NCBI GenBank assembly: GCA_964418835.1
Contig: CAYQNJ010000002.1
Coordinates: forward strand, 118,265-182,264
Origin: UBA9076 sp964418835
Lineage (GTDB): Bacteria > Bacillota_I > Bacilli_A > Erysipelotrichales > Erysipelotrichaceae
Reading direction: 5' to 3'
Length of the DNA: 64,000 nucleotides
The notes below the pieces were generated by a model, which ran no database searches, was not told where the DNA came from, and worked only from the letters and a program-made list of their open reading frames with translations. The stretch's first letter is position 1; the number at the start of each line of letters is the position of its first letter. The position numbers and the translations under genes were made by a program. This document shows positions 25,863 to 33,672 of this stretch, piece after piece.

Positions 25863-26510
25863 ATGAGAATGAGAAAAAAGAGTTGGGCTATTCCATTTTT
25901 AGAGTCTCAAACAGATTTAGTTATAGAAGATCCAAGTCTTTATAAAGGCAAATGGAAAAATAAACTAAATAGAGATAGTTTAAGATTAGAAATAGGCATT
26001 GGTAAAGGTGGTTATTTTGATGGAATGTCTAGAATGTATTATGAAGAAGGTTGGATTGGTATTGAAAAAGAATTGAATGTGGCTGCAATCGCTGCTAAGA
26101 AACTTTCAAATGAAATTCTAGAAAATAGAGTTATGATTACAAAAGATGCTAAAGACATCTTGGAATGGTTTGATAAAGGAGAAATTGATATCATTCATTT
26201 AAACTTTTCAGATCCATGGACAAAAAGAGGTAATAAAAAAAGAAGATTATCACATAGTAACTTTGTTAGACAGTATTATGAAATACTAAGTGAAGAGGGT
26301 AGCGTAATTCTTAAAAGTGATAATAGTGGATTATTTGAATTTTCTATTATAGAATTTACACATAACGGTTTTGAAATAGAAGATATATCTGTAGATTATA
26401 GAAGAGATGTTCATGATGAAGACGTTATTACTGAATATGAATCTAAGTTTATGGAACTAAACCAACCTATATATAGGGTTGTATTAAAGAAAGGAAAATA
26501 TAATGAGTAA
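25863..26510 (+). CDS. trmB: tRNA (guanine-46-N7)-methyltransferase
   Basis: 215 residues. SAM-binding motif RLEIGIGKGGY near residue 40 and catalytic block NFSDPWTKRGNKKRRL near 116, as in TrmB, which places m7G46 in the tRNA variable loop. The usual His after PWPK is replaced by GN spacing, a small variation. GTGAGG precedes the ATG. Its end overlaps mrp by 8 bases. Confidence 0.95.
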   Translation: MRMRKKSWAIPFLESQTDLVIEDPSLYKGKWKNKLNRDSLRLEIGIGKGGYFDGMSRMYYEEGWIGIEKELNVAAIAAKKLSNEILENRVMITKDAKDILEWFDKGEIDIIHLNFSDPWTKRGNKKRRLSHSNFVRQYYEILSEEGSVILKSDNSGLFEFSIIEFTHNGFEIEDISVDYRRDVHDEDVITEYESKFMELNQPIYRVVLKKGKYNE

Positions 26511-27315
26511 TTGTGATAGTAATTGTTCAAGTTGTGCTCAAGATTGTTCTAGTAGAAATGATTTTGGGTATAAGTTAAATGATAAATCAAAGATTAAAAA
26601 AGTTTATGCGATAGTAAGTGGAAAAGGTGGAGTAGGAAAGAGTTCTATTACAGCTCTTTTAGCTTCTGCAAGTGCTAGAAGTGGTTATAAAACTGCGGTT
26701 CTAGATGGAGATATTACTGGACCAAGCATGACACAAATGTTTGGTATAAAGAGTAAAGCTTATTCTGATGGCAAACTAATTATGCCAGCTTTAACAAAAG
26801 AAAATATTAAAGTAATTAGCACTAATATGTTATTGGAAAGTGATGATACTCCTGTTATTTGGAGAGGTCCTATGATTACTGGATTAATTAAACAATTTTA
26901 TGAAGAAGTACTTTGGGGAGATATAGATTATATGTTTGTGGACTTACCTCCAGGAACTGGTGATGTACCTCTTACAATAATGCAATCAATTCCATTAGAT
27001 GGAATTATATTAGTTACAAGCCCTCAAGATTTAGTTTCGATGGTTGTTTCTAAGGCTGTAAATATGATTCGTTCTTTGAACATACCAATAGTTGGAATCA
27101 TAGAAAATATGTCATATGTTGAGTGTAATGATTGTGGTAATAAAATATATGTATTTGGTGAAAGTAAAATTGAAGAATTTGCAAATAAGTATAAATTAGA
27201 TGTTTTAGCAAAACTACCTCTTGATCCTAGTATGGCAAAGTTAAGTGATGATGGATTTATTGGAAATATTAAAATTAATGAAATAGAGGATATAATAAAA
27301 AATAAACTGGTTTAA
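26503..27315 (+). CDS. mrp: Mrp/NBP35-family ATP-binding Fe-S carrier protein
   Basis: 270 residues. The deviant P-loop SGKGGVGKS is at 39-47 and the LPPGTGD switch near 147, with a CxxC (CNDC) near 208 that bridges an Fe-S cluster in the homodimer. The first 15 residues add four cysteines (C4, C8, C11, C15; CX3CX2CX3C), recalling the extra N-terminal cluster site of NBP35. It probably loads Fe-S clusters onto target proteins. It is coupled to trmB by overlap and closed by a terminator. Confidence 0.92.
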   Translation: MSNCDSNCSSCAQDCSSRNDFGYKLNDKSKIKKVYAIVSGKGGVGKSSITALLASASARSGYKTAVLDGDITGPSMTQMFGIKSKAYSDGKLIMPALTKENIKVISTNMLLESDDTPVIWRGPMITGLIKQFYEEVLWGDIDYMFVDLPPGTGDVPLTIMQSIPLDGIILVTSPQDLVSMVVSKAVNMIRSLNIPIVGIIENMSYVECNDCGNKIYVFGESKIEEFANKYKLDVLAKLPLDPSMAKLSDDGFIGNIKINEIEDIIKNKLV

Positions 27316-27328
27316 TCACCAGTTTTTA
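27304..27328 (+). terminator. Terminator of mrp
   Basis: AAACTGGT / ACCAGTTT perfect stem; the mrp stop codon is in the loop and a T run follows. Confidence 0.8.
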
Positions 27329-27388
27329 ATTTTATATAGAATATAACAATTAAAAGGATTATTATATTAATAAATAGGAGATAATTAT

Positions 27389-28330
27389 ATGCTTAAATTC
27401 ATGAAAAAGATACCAGGAGGTACTTTATTAGTGCCAATGTTACTGGCTGCTTTATTTAATACTTTCTTTCCAGAACTATTTATGATAGGTGGTATTAGTG
27501 AAGCATTATTTACACCTAAGGGTACTAACTATATAGTTGGTTTAGTTTGTTTTTGTTCAGCAACTTCAATTGATTTAAAAAAGTTAATACATGTTTTAGA
27601 AAAACAAGGGGTATTGTTATTAGTTAAAATTGTACTATGTTTTTTATTTGGATTTGGGTATATTAGTTTATTTGGTAATGTTGGTATTTTAGGGATTTCA
27701 TCATTAGCTTTTATAGCTACTATTTGTTCTGTGAATCCTTCACTATATTTAGCTCTTGTTAGTGATTATGGTGATGAAGATGATTTACTTGCATTTGGTT
27801 TAGTTGGTTTATTATGTGTTCCTGCTTTTCCAATATTAGTTTATAGCATTACAAATGGTGGAGCTGTAGATTGGATGCCAATTATTTCTACTTTAGTGCC
27901 TATTGTTTTAGGAATTGTATTAGGTAATCTAGATAAAGAATTTGCGGTTTTGTTTAAACCTGGTATGGCTTTATTAACACCTTTTATGGGTTGGGCTTTT
28001 GGATCAAGCATTAATCTAATACAAGCGGTTCAATCAGGGTTTGCAGGTGTTATTATTACTGTTATTTTCTATATTACAATGCTTCCTGTTATGTATTTAG
28101 TAGAAACTAAGGTTTTAAAATACAATGGTATATCAACACTTGGTATGTCTTCAATAGCAGGCTTGTCTGTAGCTGTTCCATTAATTGTGGCTTCTACTAA
28201 TCCAGATTTATTAAATATCGCTACTGAAGCTACTGCTCAAATTGCATTTGGAGTAGTTCTTACAAGTATTATTACTCCTATACTTGCAAAATGGATAGCT
28301 GATAAGAAGGGGATTGTTAAGAATATTTAA
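27389..28330 (+). CDS. kdgT: 2-keto-3-deoxygluconate permease family transporter
   Basis: 313 residues, about ten TMs. The N-terminus KKIPGGTLLVPMLLAALFNT matches the KdgT family, as do the FCSATSIDLK and CSVNPSLYLALV blocks. Known members import 2-keto-3-deoxygluconate from pectin or uronate breakdown by proton symport. No kdgK, kdgA or uronate gene is next to it, so the real substrate is open. TAGGAGA precedes the ATG. Transcribed alone. Confidence 0.85.
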   Translation: MLKFMKKIPGGTLLVPMLLAALFNTFFPELFMIGGISEALFTPKGTNYIVGLVCFCSATSIDLKKLIHVLEKQGVLLLVKIVLCFLFGFGYISLFGNVGILGISSLAFIATICSVNPSLYLALVSDYGDEDDLLAFGLVGLLCVPAFPILVYSITNGGAVDWMPIISTLVPIVLGIVLGNLDKEFAVLFKPGMALLTPFMGWAFGSSINLIQAVQSGFAGVIITVIFYITMLPVMYLVETKVLKYNGISTLGMSSIAGLSVAVPLIVASTNPDLLNIATEATAQIAFGVVLTSIITPILAKWIADKKGIVKNI

Positions 28331-28367
28331 TCATAAATAATAAGCATAAATGATAAAGAAATTGAAA

Positions 28368-28376
28368 TGTGATAAT
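28368..28376 (+). promoter_or_regulatory. Possible extended -10 promoter of the ThrE pair
   Basis: TGT followed by GATAAT; no clear -35. Weak evidence, but it is the best match in the 73-base gap. Confidence 0.35.
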
Positions 28377-28403
28377 ATTTTATTGATAGAATAGGAAATG
28401 GTA

Positions 28404-29180
28404 ATGGAAGATACACAAAATTATTATTTAAAGACAGCTGTTTTAGCTGGGGAAATACTTATTGAAAGTAATGCAGAAGCTTATAGGGTAGAAGAAACTG
28501 TAAATCATATCTTAAATGAAGCTTCTTTTACTGCAACAAATGTTGTAGCACTTACTACAGGTTTATATACTAGTGTAGAAGATAAAGAAGATCATCCAGT
28601 AACATTAATACGAAGAATAAATAACAGATCTATTAATTTATATAGAATTGCTAGTGTTATTGATATATCTAGACAAATAAGTAGTGGAAAAATAGAAATA
28701 ATTGAAGCTTATAATAAATTAAATGATTTAAAGGATAGTGAGTATAATCCATATACAAAAGATATTGCAAACTTTTTATTTATATTATTTATAGTATTGT
28801 TATTTAATGGTTCTTTAGTTGATGTAACAATGAATATTCCAGCAGCCATAGTAGTTACAATAATAGTTAATTTATGTAATAAATATAAGATTAATGCATT
28901 TGTTACAGATTACATTAGTAGTTTTTTAGTAGCGATAATTGTTAGTACGGTTAATATGCTTACTCCATTTAAAGTACAAACAGATATATTAATAATTGCG
29001 TGTATAATGCCTTTAGTTCCAGGTACTGCTTTAACAAATGGTGTTAGGGATATATTTAGAGGTGATTATACTTCAGGTTTTGCTAAACTTCTTGAAGCTA
29101 TTATGATTGCTTTATTTATAGCTTTAGGTATTGGGTCTGGTTTATTATTAGCTCAGGAGGTATTAGGATGGATATTATAA
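28404..29180 (+). CDS. Threonine/serine exporter, ThrE N-terminal-type subunit (PF06738)
   Basis: About 258 residues. Residues 1-115 are soluble with the AYRVEETV block, followed by five TMs that include the MPLVPGTALTNGVRD motif. This is the larger half of the split ThrE exporters of Firmicutes, proposed to export threonine and serine or other small metabolites. AGGAA is right against ATG 28398 but correctly spaced to ATG 28404, so I chose the latter. It overlaps its partner by 13 bases. Confidence 0.88.
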   Translation: MEDTQNYYLKTAVLAGEILIESNAEAYRVEETVNHILNEASFTATNVVALTTGLYTSVEDKEDHPVTLIRRINNRSINLYRIASVIDISRQISSGKIEIIEAYNKLNDLKDSEYNPYTKDIANFLFILFIVLLFNGSLVDVTMNIPAAIVVTIIVNLCNKYKINAFVTDYISSFLVAIIVSTVNMLTPFKVQTDILIIACIMPLVPGTALTNGVRDIFRGDYTSGFAKLLEAIMIALFIALGIGSGLLLAQEVLGWIL

Positions 29181-29614
29181 AACAAACATTAATTGCTACA
29201 TGCAGTGTATTACTAATTGCTATAGTCTTAGATGCTCCTAAAAAATCTTTACCATATGCAGCGTTTACTGGAGGTATAGGATGGTTAGTATATTTATTAT
29301 TTAAATTTAATAATCATATTGTGTTTTCTACATTTGTTGCTGCTGGTGTAATTGCTTTATTATCACATGTTTTTTCTAGAAGTTTTAAAACTCCAACAAC
29401 TGTATTTTTAATATCAGCATTATATCCATTTGTTCCTGGAACTTCAGTTTATAGAGCAGTCTATGCTTTAATAGCCAATGACACTGTAGCATTTAGGGTT
29501 AATGCTGTAGAATCTATTTTAATATCAGGTGCCATAGCTACTGCAGTATTTACAATTGATAGTTTATTTATAATACATGGAAAAATAAAAAAATATCACA
29601 CAACAACTAATTAG
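29168..29614 (+). CDS. Threonine/serine exporter, small membrane subunit (ThrE_2)
   Basis: 148 residues, four to five TMs, with ALYPFVPGTSVYRAVY near 95, the counterpart of the VPG motif in the larger subunit. In actinobacterial ThrE both halves are fused. AGGAGG lies in the end of the upstream gene. The transcript ends at a strong terminator that starts at the stop codon. Confidence 0.88.
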   Translation: MDIIKQTLIATCSVLLIAIVLDAPKKSLPYAAFTGGIGWLVYLLFKFNNHIVFSTFVAAGVIALLSHVFSRSFKTPTTVFLISALYPFVPGTSVYRAVYALIANDTVAFRVNAVESILISGAIATAVFTIDSLFIIHGKIKKYHTTTN

Positions 29615-29640
29615 TATTTCATTTAGAAATACTTTTTTGT
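29613..29640 (+). terminator. Terminator after the ThrE pair
   Basis: AGTATTTC / GAAATACT perfect eight-base stem followed by six T. Confidence 0.88.
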
Positions 29641-29642
29641 TA

Positions 29643-29648
29643 TATAAT
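29643..29648 (+). promoter_or_regulatory. -10 box of the nuclease gene
   Basis: TATAAT three bases after the terminator T run; the -35 place is within the terminator. Leader about 12 nt. Confidence 0.45.
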
Positions 29649-29666
29649 AATTCATGAGGTGTTTGT

Positions 29667-30170
29667 ATGAATAAGAATAAATTAATAGTTTATATAATTT
29701 CTATAATAATAATTTTAATGTTAACTTTTATTACAAGTTTTATTAATAACAATAATCCTATTCCAATAGAAAATGGAATTGTTGTTAGTTTAGATTCTTG
29801 TTGGGATGGAGATACTAGTCATTTTTATATAGATGGTAAAAGTGTCAAAGTGAGATTTATTGGTATTGATACTCCTGAAGTGGGTAATGATCCAACTGGA
29901 ATGGGTAAAAAAGCAAGTGATTTTGTATGTAGTTTACTTAAAGATGCGAATCAAATTGTTTTAGAACAAGATCCAAATTCTGATGATGCTGATAAATTTG
30001 GTAGAAGTCTATATTGGGTATGGATTGATGGTAAATTACTTGAAGAAGAAACAATAAAAAATGGGTATGGAAGAGTTAGATATATTTATGATGATTATAA
30101 ATATGTTGATAGATTGTATGATGCACAAGATTATGCAAAATCTAATAATTTAGGTATTTGGAATGAATAA
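29667..30170 (+). CDS. Membrane-anchored or secreted thermonuclease-like protein (SNase fold)
   Basis: 167 residues. TM or signal anchor at 7-27, then an SNase domain with DGDT near 50, VRFIGIDTPE near 68-77 (Arg, Asp and Glu of the active site) and DKFGRSLY near 110 (second Arg). All known catalytic positions are present. It likely cuts DNA and RNA outside the membrane with calcium. No signal-peptidase site is obvious, so it may stay anchored. GAGGTG precedes the ATG. Single gene. Confidence 0.88.
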   Translation: MNKNKLIVYIISIIIILMLTFITSFINNNNPIPIENGIVVSLDSCWDGDTSHFYIDGKSVKVRFIGIDTPEVGNDPTGMGKKASDFVCSLLKDANQIVLEQDPNSDDADKFGRSLYWVWIDGKLLEEETIKNGYGRVRYIYDDYKYVDRLYDAQDYAKSNNLGIWNE

Positions 30171-30205
30171 TTCACAATATATTCACATGTCTAGTTTAAT
30201 ATAAT
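30171..30205 (+). promoter_or_regulatory. Promoter of the two-component operon with 11-bp-period repeats
   Basis: TTCACA at 30171-30176, five bases, TTCACA at 30182-30187, then 12 bases and TATAAT at 30200-30205. Direct hexamer repeats with an 11-bp period in place of the -35 are how OmpR-family regulators such as PhoB/PhoP bind activated promoters. Confidence 0.5.
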
Positions 30206-30218
30206 CGTTGGAGGTATT

Positions 30219-30887
30219 ATGGTTAAAATATTAGTTGTTGATGATGAAGAGAATATAAGAAAAATAATTTCTAAATATGCTAAATATGAAAACTTTGAAG
30301 TAGTTGAGGCTAAGGATGGACTTGAAGCAGTTAGTTTATGCTATGATAATGATTTTGATCTAATTATTATGGATATTATGATGCCGAATCTAGATGGTTT
30401 TTCTGCAACAAAAGAAATAAAAAAAATAAAAGATATTCCTGTAATTTTGTTATCAGCTTTAGGTGAAGAATATGATAAAATTCATGGTTTTGAAATTGGT
30501 GTTGATGATTACGTAGTCAAACCTTTTTCAAACAAAGAGTTAATGATGAGAGTACATGCTGTTTTAAACAGAACTTATAAGAAAAAAGAAGGAAATTTTG
30601 TACTAGATGGATTAGTAATAGATTATAGTGCAAGACTTGTAACTATTGATCAAGAAAGAATTCAACTTTCTCCAAAAGAATATGAATTATTGCTGTATCT
30701 GGTTGAAAATAGAGGAATAGCTTTAACTAGACAACAATTATTATCTAATGTTTGGGGTTATGATTTTTTTGGTGATGATAGAACATTAGATACTCATATT
30801 AAACTACTTAGAAAGAGTTTAAAAGAATATAACAAATATATTGTAACGTTAAGAGGGGTAGGTTATCGTTTTGAAAAAGACAATTAG
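30219..30887 (+). CDS. OmpR-family response regulator
   Basis: 222 residues. Receiver domain with D8, D9, phospho-acceptor D52 (IIMDIMMP) and the K in YVVKPF near 102. A winged-helix DNA-binding domain follows at about 125-222, with the LSPKEYELL and TLDTHIKLLRKSLK motifs. TGGAGG precedes the ATG. It overlaps the sensor kinase by 17 bases. The signal cannot be read from sequence; phosphate is one possibility because of the promoter repeats, but no Pho gene is adjacent. Confidence 0.95.
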   Translation: MVKILVVDDEENIRKIISKYAKYENFEVVEAKDGLEAVSLCYDNDFDLIIMDIMMPNLDGFSATKEIKKIKDIPVILLSALGEEYDKIHGFEIGVDDYVVKPFSNKELMMRVHAVLNRTYKKKEGNFVLDGLVIDYSARLVTIDQERIQLSPKEYELLLYLVENRGIALTRQQLLSNVWGYDFFGDDRTLDTHIKLLRKSLKEYNKYIVTLRGVGYRFEKDN

Positions 30888-32274
30888 CTTAAAGTGGAGA
30901 ACCCTTAAATACTTAGTAAGTTTTGTAAGTTTAATTCTTATATTTTTATTTGTTTTTCAAACATTATTACTTAGACCTTTTTATAAGGAAATAAAAACAA
31001 ATGATATTATTAGTGTAGCAGGTGATATATCAAATAATATTTCTAATGAAAATATAGAAAAATATATACAAAGCAAAACACAAGAAAAAGAAATGTGCAT
31101 ATTAGTAGTAAATGAGAAAGAAGGATTTAGCACTAGTAATGATTATGCTTGTCCTCTTATGAGAATGACTACTCTAGAATTTATTGAATACACTAAAAAA
31201 GCAATAGATAATGGTGGAACATACCTATTGGAATCTTCTTTTAAAAGTTTTGATATAAATAATAAACCACAAAATAATTACGAATCTCTTACCTATATTA
31301 AAGTTGATAGACATGGTGGAAATAATTATGTAATTATGGTTAATACTAATATTTCTCCCTTAAATGCAACTATTAAAACAATTACTACACAGTTGATATT
31401 TGTAAGTATTGTTGTTTTACTTGCGACACTTATTCTTACATTACTATTAACAAGCAGAGTAATTAAACCATTAGAGGATATGAATAAATCAGCAAAGTTA
31501 TTACCTAAAGGTAAATATAAGATGGTTAATGACGGTAGATTAAAAGAACTAAGTGAATTAAATGAAACATTAAATAAAGCCTCTGATGAAATATTAAAAG
31601 CTGATAATACAAAAAGAGAACTTATATCAAATGTGTCTCATGATTTAAGAACTCCTTTAACTTTAATTAGTAGTTATGGGGAAATGATGCTTGATATGCC
31701 AAATGAAAGAAATGAAGAAAATATTCAATTAATTATTAATGAATCAAAAAGAATGAATGCACTAGTCAATGATTTATTAGATTTATCAAAAATTCAAGAA
31801 AATAAAATGAGTTTAAATAAACTGGAATTCAATCTTACAGAATTACTTAAAGAGGTTGTAAATTCATATGTAAAATATTTGGATAATAAAATACACTTTG
31901 ATTTTGTTGATGAGGTTATTGTTAATGGTGATAAGGATAGAATTTCACAGGTAGTAAATAATTTTATTAATAATTCAATAAATTATTCTTTTGGTGATAT
32001 TATTGTTAAACAACAAGTAAGTAATAATGTGGTTGTAGTTGAAGTAATAGATGAAGGTGAAGGAATTAATGAAGAAGATTTGCCTTTAATATGGGATAGA
32101 TATTTTAAGGTTGATAAGTCACATGAAAGAGCTAGTAAAGGCAGTGGAATAGGGTTAGCTATCGCAAAAGAGATTTTAGAATTACATAATTTTGATTATG
32201 GTGTAAAAAGTACAATAGGAAAGGGTAGTATTTTCTACTTTAGTATTCCAGTTATTAAAATTATTGAAAAATAA
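30871..32274 (+). CDS. Sensor histidine kinase
   Basis: 467 residues from TTG 30871, after GGGGTAGG. TM1 at about 13-33, an extracellular domain of about 135 residues with two cysteines (C76 and C94 by rough count), TM2 at about 172-194, HAMP, then DHp with SNVSHDLRTPLT, and an ATPase domain with NNFINNS, DEGEGI and KGSGIGLAI. It should phosphorylate the upstream regulator. The sensor domain has no recognised family signature. The last 40 bases overlap the convergent prepilin peptidase gene. Confidence 0.94.
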   Translation: MKKTISLKWRTLKYLVSFVSLILIFLFVFQTLLLRPFYKEIKTNDIISVAGDISNNISNENIEKYIQSKTQEKEMCILVVNEKEGFSTSNDYACPLMRMTTLEFIEYTKKAIDNGGTYLLESSFKSFDINNKPQNNYESLTYIKVDRHGGNNYVIMVNTNISPLNATIKTITTQLIFVSIVVLLATLILTLLLTSRVIKPLEDMNKSAKLLPKGKYKMVNDGRLKELSELNETLNKASDEILKADNTKRELISNVSHDLRTPLTLISSYGEMMLDMPNERNEENIQLIINESKRMNALVNDLLDLSKIQENKMSLNKLEFNLTELLKEVVNSYVKYLDNKIHFDFVDEVIVNGDKDRISQVVNNFINNSINYSFGDIIVKQQVSNNVVVVEVIDEGEGINEEDLPLIWDRYFKVDKSHERASKGSGIGLAIAKEILELHNFDYGVKSTIGKGSIFYFSIPVIKIIEK

Positions 32275-32903
32275 CTTATTGAGATAAAAGGTGCAAATCC
32301 TATTACTGTACCTTTTTTATTTTGTTTTGTAAAAATTAAATATATTAAGGCTAAAACACATGAAATTAATAATGCATAAATAAAAGAGTGAAATGTATAA
32401 AAGAAAGACAATACACTAAGTAGTTTTATATCTCCAAAACCAATTAAGTTTAATAAAGATAATATTATTCCAATTAACAAAATGGTTATTGATAAAAGAT
32501 AATTATTATACATATTAAAAACCATGATTAAAAAGATAATTATAATAATACTAAGATCTGGAATCTCTTGTGTATTAATATCTACAAAGGATGCTAGGTA
32601 TAATGACATAAATAACAATTGATAAAACAAGTAATTATCATAGTTTATATAAATTAATATAAATACTATTAAGAATATTGTCTCAGTAAATACTTTTGAT
32701 TTAGAAATAGAATTATTACAATTTCTACATTTGCCTTTTAATATCAAAAAACTAATTATTGGAATTAAATCATATAATTTTATTTTTGTATGACAATAAT
32801 CACAATAACTGTAATTCTTTATTAAGTAATTTGGATATCTATCAATTAAACATTGAACAAAAGAACCCATTACTAAAGACATTAATAAAACATAAATTAA
32901 CAT
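32235..32903 (-). CDS. comC: Prepilin peptidase (type IV leader peptidase, A24)
   Basis: About 222 residues and several TMs. MGSFVQCLIDR near the N-terminus, a zinc-type cytoplasmic loop CDYC...CRNC, first catalytic Asp in SFVDINTQEIPD, second in GFGDIKLL. It cleaves and methylates prepilin-like proteins such as competence pseudopilins. GAGG supports the ATG at 32903 over the upstream TTG. No pilin, comG or secretion gene is nearby, so it is an orphan here. The 3' end overlaps the histidine kinase tail. Confidence 0.92.
   Translation of the reverse strand: MLIYVLLMSLVMGSFVQCLIDRYPNYLIKNYSYCDYCHTKIKLYDLIPIISFLILKGKCRNCNNSISKSKVFTETIFLIVFILIYINYDNYLFYQLLFMSLYLASFVDINTQEIPDLSIIIIIFLIMVFNMYNNYLLSITILLIGIILSLLNLIGFGDIKLLSVLSFFYTFHSFIYALLISCVLALIYLIFTKQNKKGTVIGFAPFISISYFSIILITGILK
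32286..32320 (+). terminator. Terminator of the histidine kinase, inside comC
   Basis: AAAAGGTGCA (32286-32295) / TGTACCTTTT (32307-32316), ten pairs with one G-U, 11-base loop, then T run. It lies in the antisense of the comC coding region. Confidence 0.7.
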
Positions 32904-32967
32904 GAAATACCTCATATGATACAATATATATATTTGATAATATATTGATTATCCTAAGGAGAGATTT

Positions 32968-33672
32968 ATGTTAAAAATTATTAATTATCATAAATTCTAT
33001 GATAAAAAAGAAGTTGTAAAGGGAATTAACATTGAAATAAAACCAGGAGAAATATTTGGGTTTATAGGACATAATGGGGCAGGCAAAACTACAACAATTA
33101 AAAGTATTGTAGGGATACTACCTTTTGATGAAGGTCAAATTTTAATAGATGGTAAGGATATTGTCAGTAGTCCTGTTGAATGTAAAAAGATAATGTCATA
33201 TATCCCAGATAATCCAGATTTATATGAACATTTAACCGGTCTTAAATATCTAGAATTTATTGCAAGTATTTTTGAAATGGATAAATCATATTTTAATACT
33301 AGAGTAGAAGAATTAGCTAAAGAATTTGAAATCTATTCTAATTTAGGAGATCAAATAAAGTCTTATTCTCATGGTATGAAACAAAAGATTACGATTATTA
33401 GTGCTTTAATGCATGACCCTAAATTGTTAGTTTTAGATGAACCATTTGTTGGTTTAGACCCTAAAGCAAGTTTTACTTTAAAAAGATTAATGAAAGAGTT
33501 ATGTGATAATGGCTCGAGTATCTTCTTTTCTTCTCATGTATTAGAGGTGGTAGAAAAGCTTTGTGATTATGTCGCAATAATTAAACAGGGAGAGATTATC
33601 ATTCAAGGTGAAACTGATGAAATTTTACAAGGTAATAAATCATTAGAAGATATATTCTTGGAGTTAGAATAA
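32968..33672 (+). CDS. ABC-2-type transporter ATP-binding protein
   Basis: 234 residues: Walker A GHNGAGKTT near 37, signature YSHGMKQKI, Walker B LLVLDEPFVGLDP, H-loop SSHVLE. The sequence is closest to the NatA/CcmA-like exporters, with signature SHGM in place of SGGQ. AAGGAG precedes the ATG. It shares TAATG with the permease gene. Substrate unknown. Confidence 0.93.
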   Translation: MLKIINYHKFYDKKEVVKGINIEIKPGEIFGFIGHNGAGKTTTIKSIVGILPFDEGQILIDGKDIVSSPVECKKIMSYIPDNPDLYEHLTGLKYLEFIASIFEMDKSYFNTRVEELAKEFEIYSNLGDQIKSYSHGMKQKITIISALMHDPKLLVLDEPFVGLDPKASFTLKRLMKELCDNGSSIFFSSHVLEVVEKLCDYVAIIKQGEIIIQGETDEILQGNKSLEDIFLELE

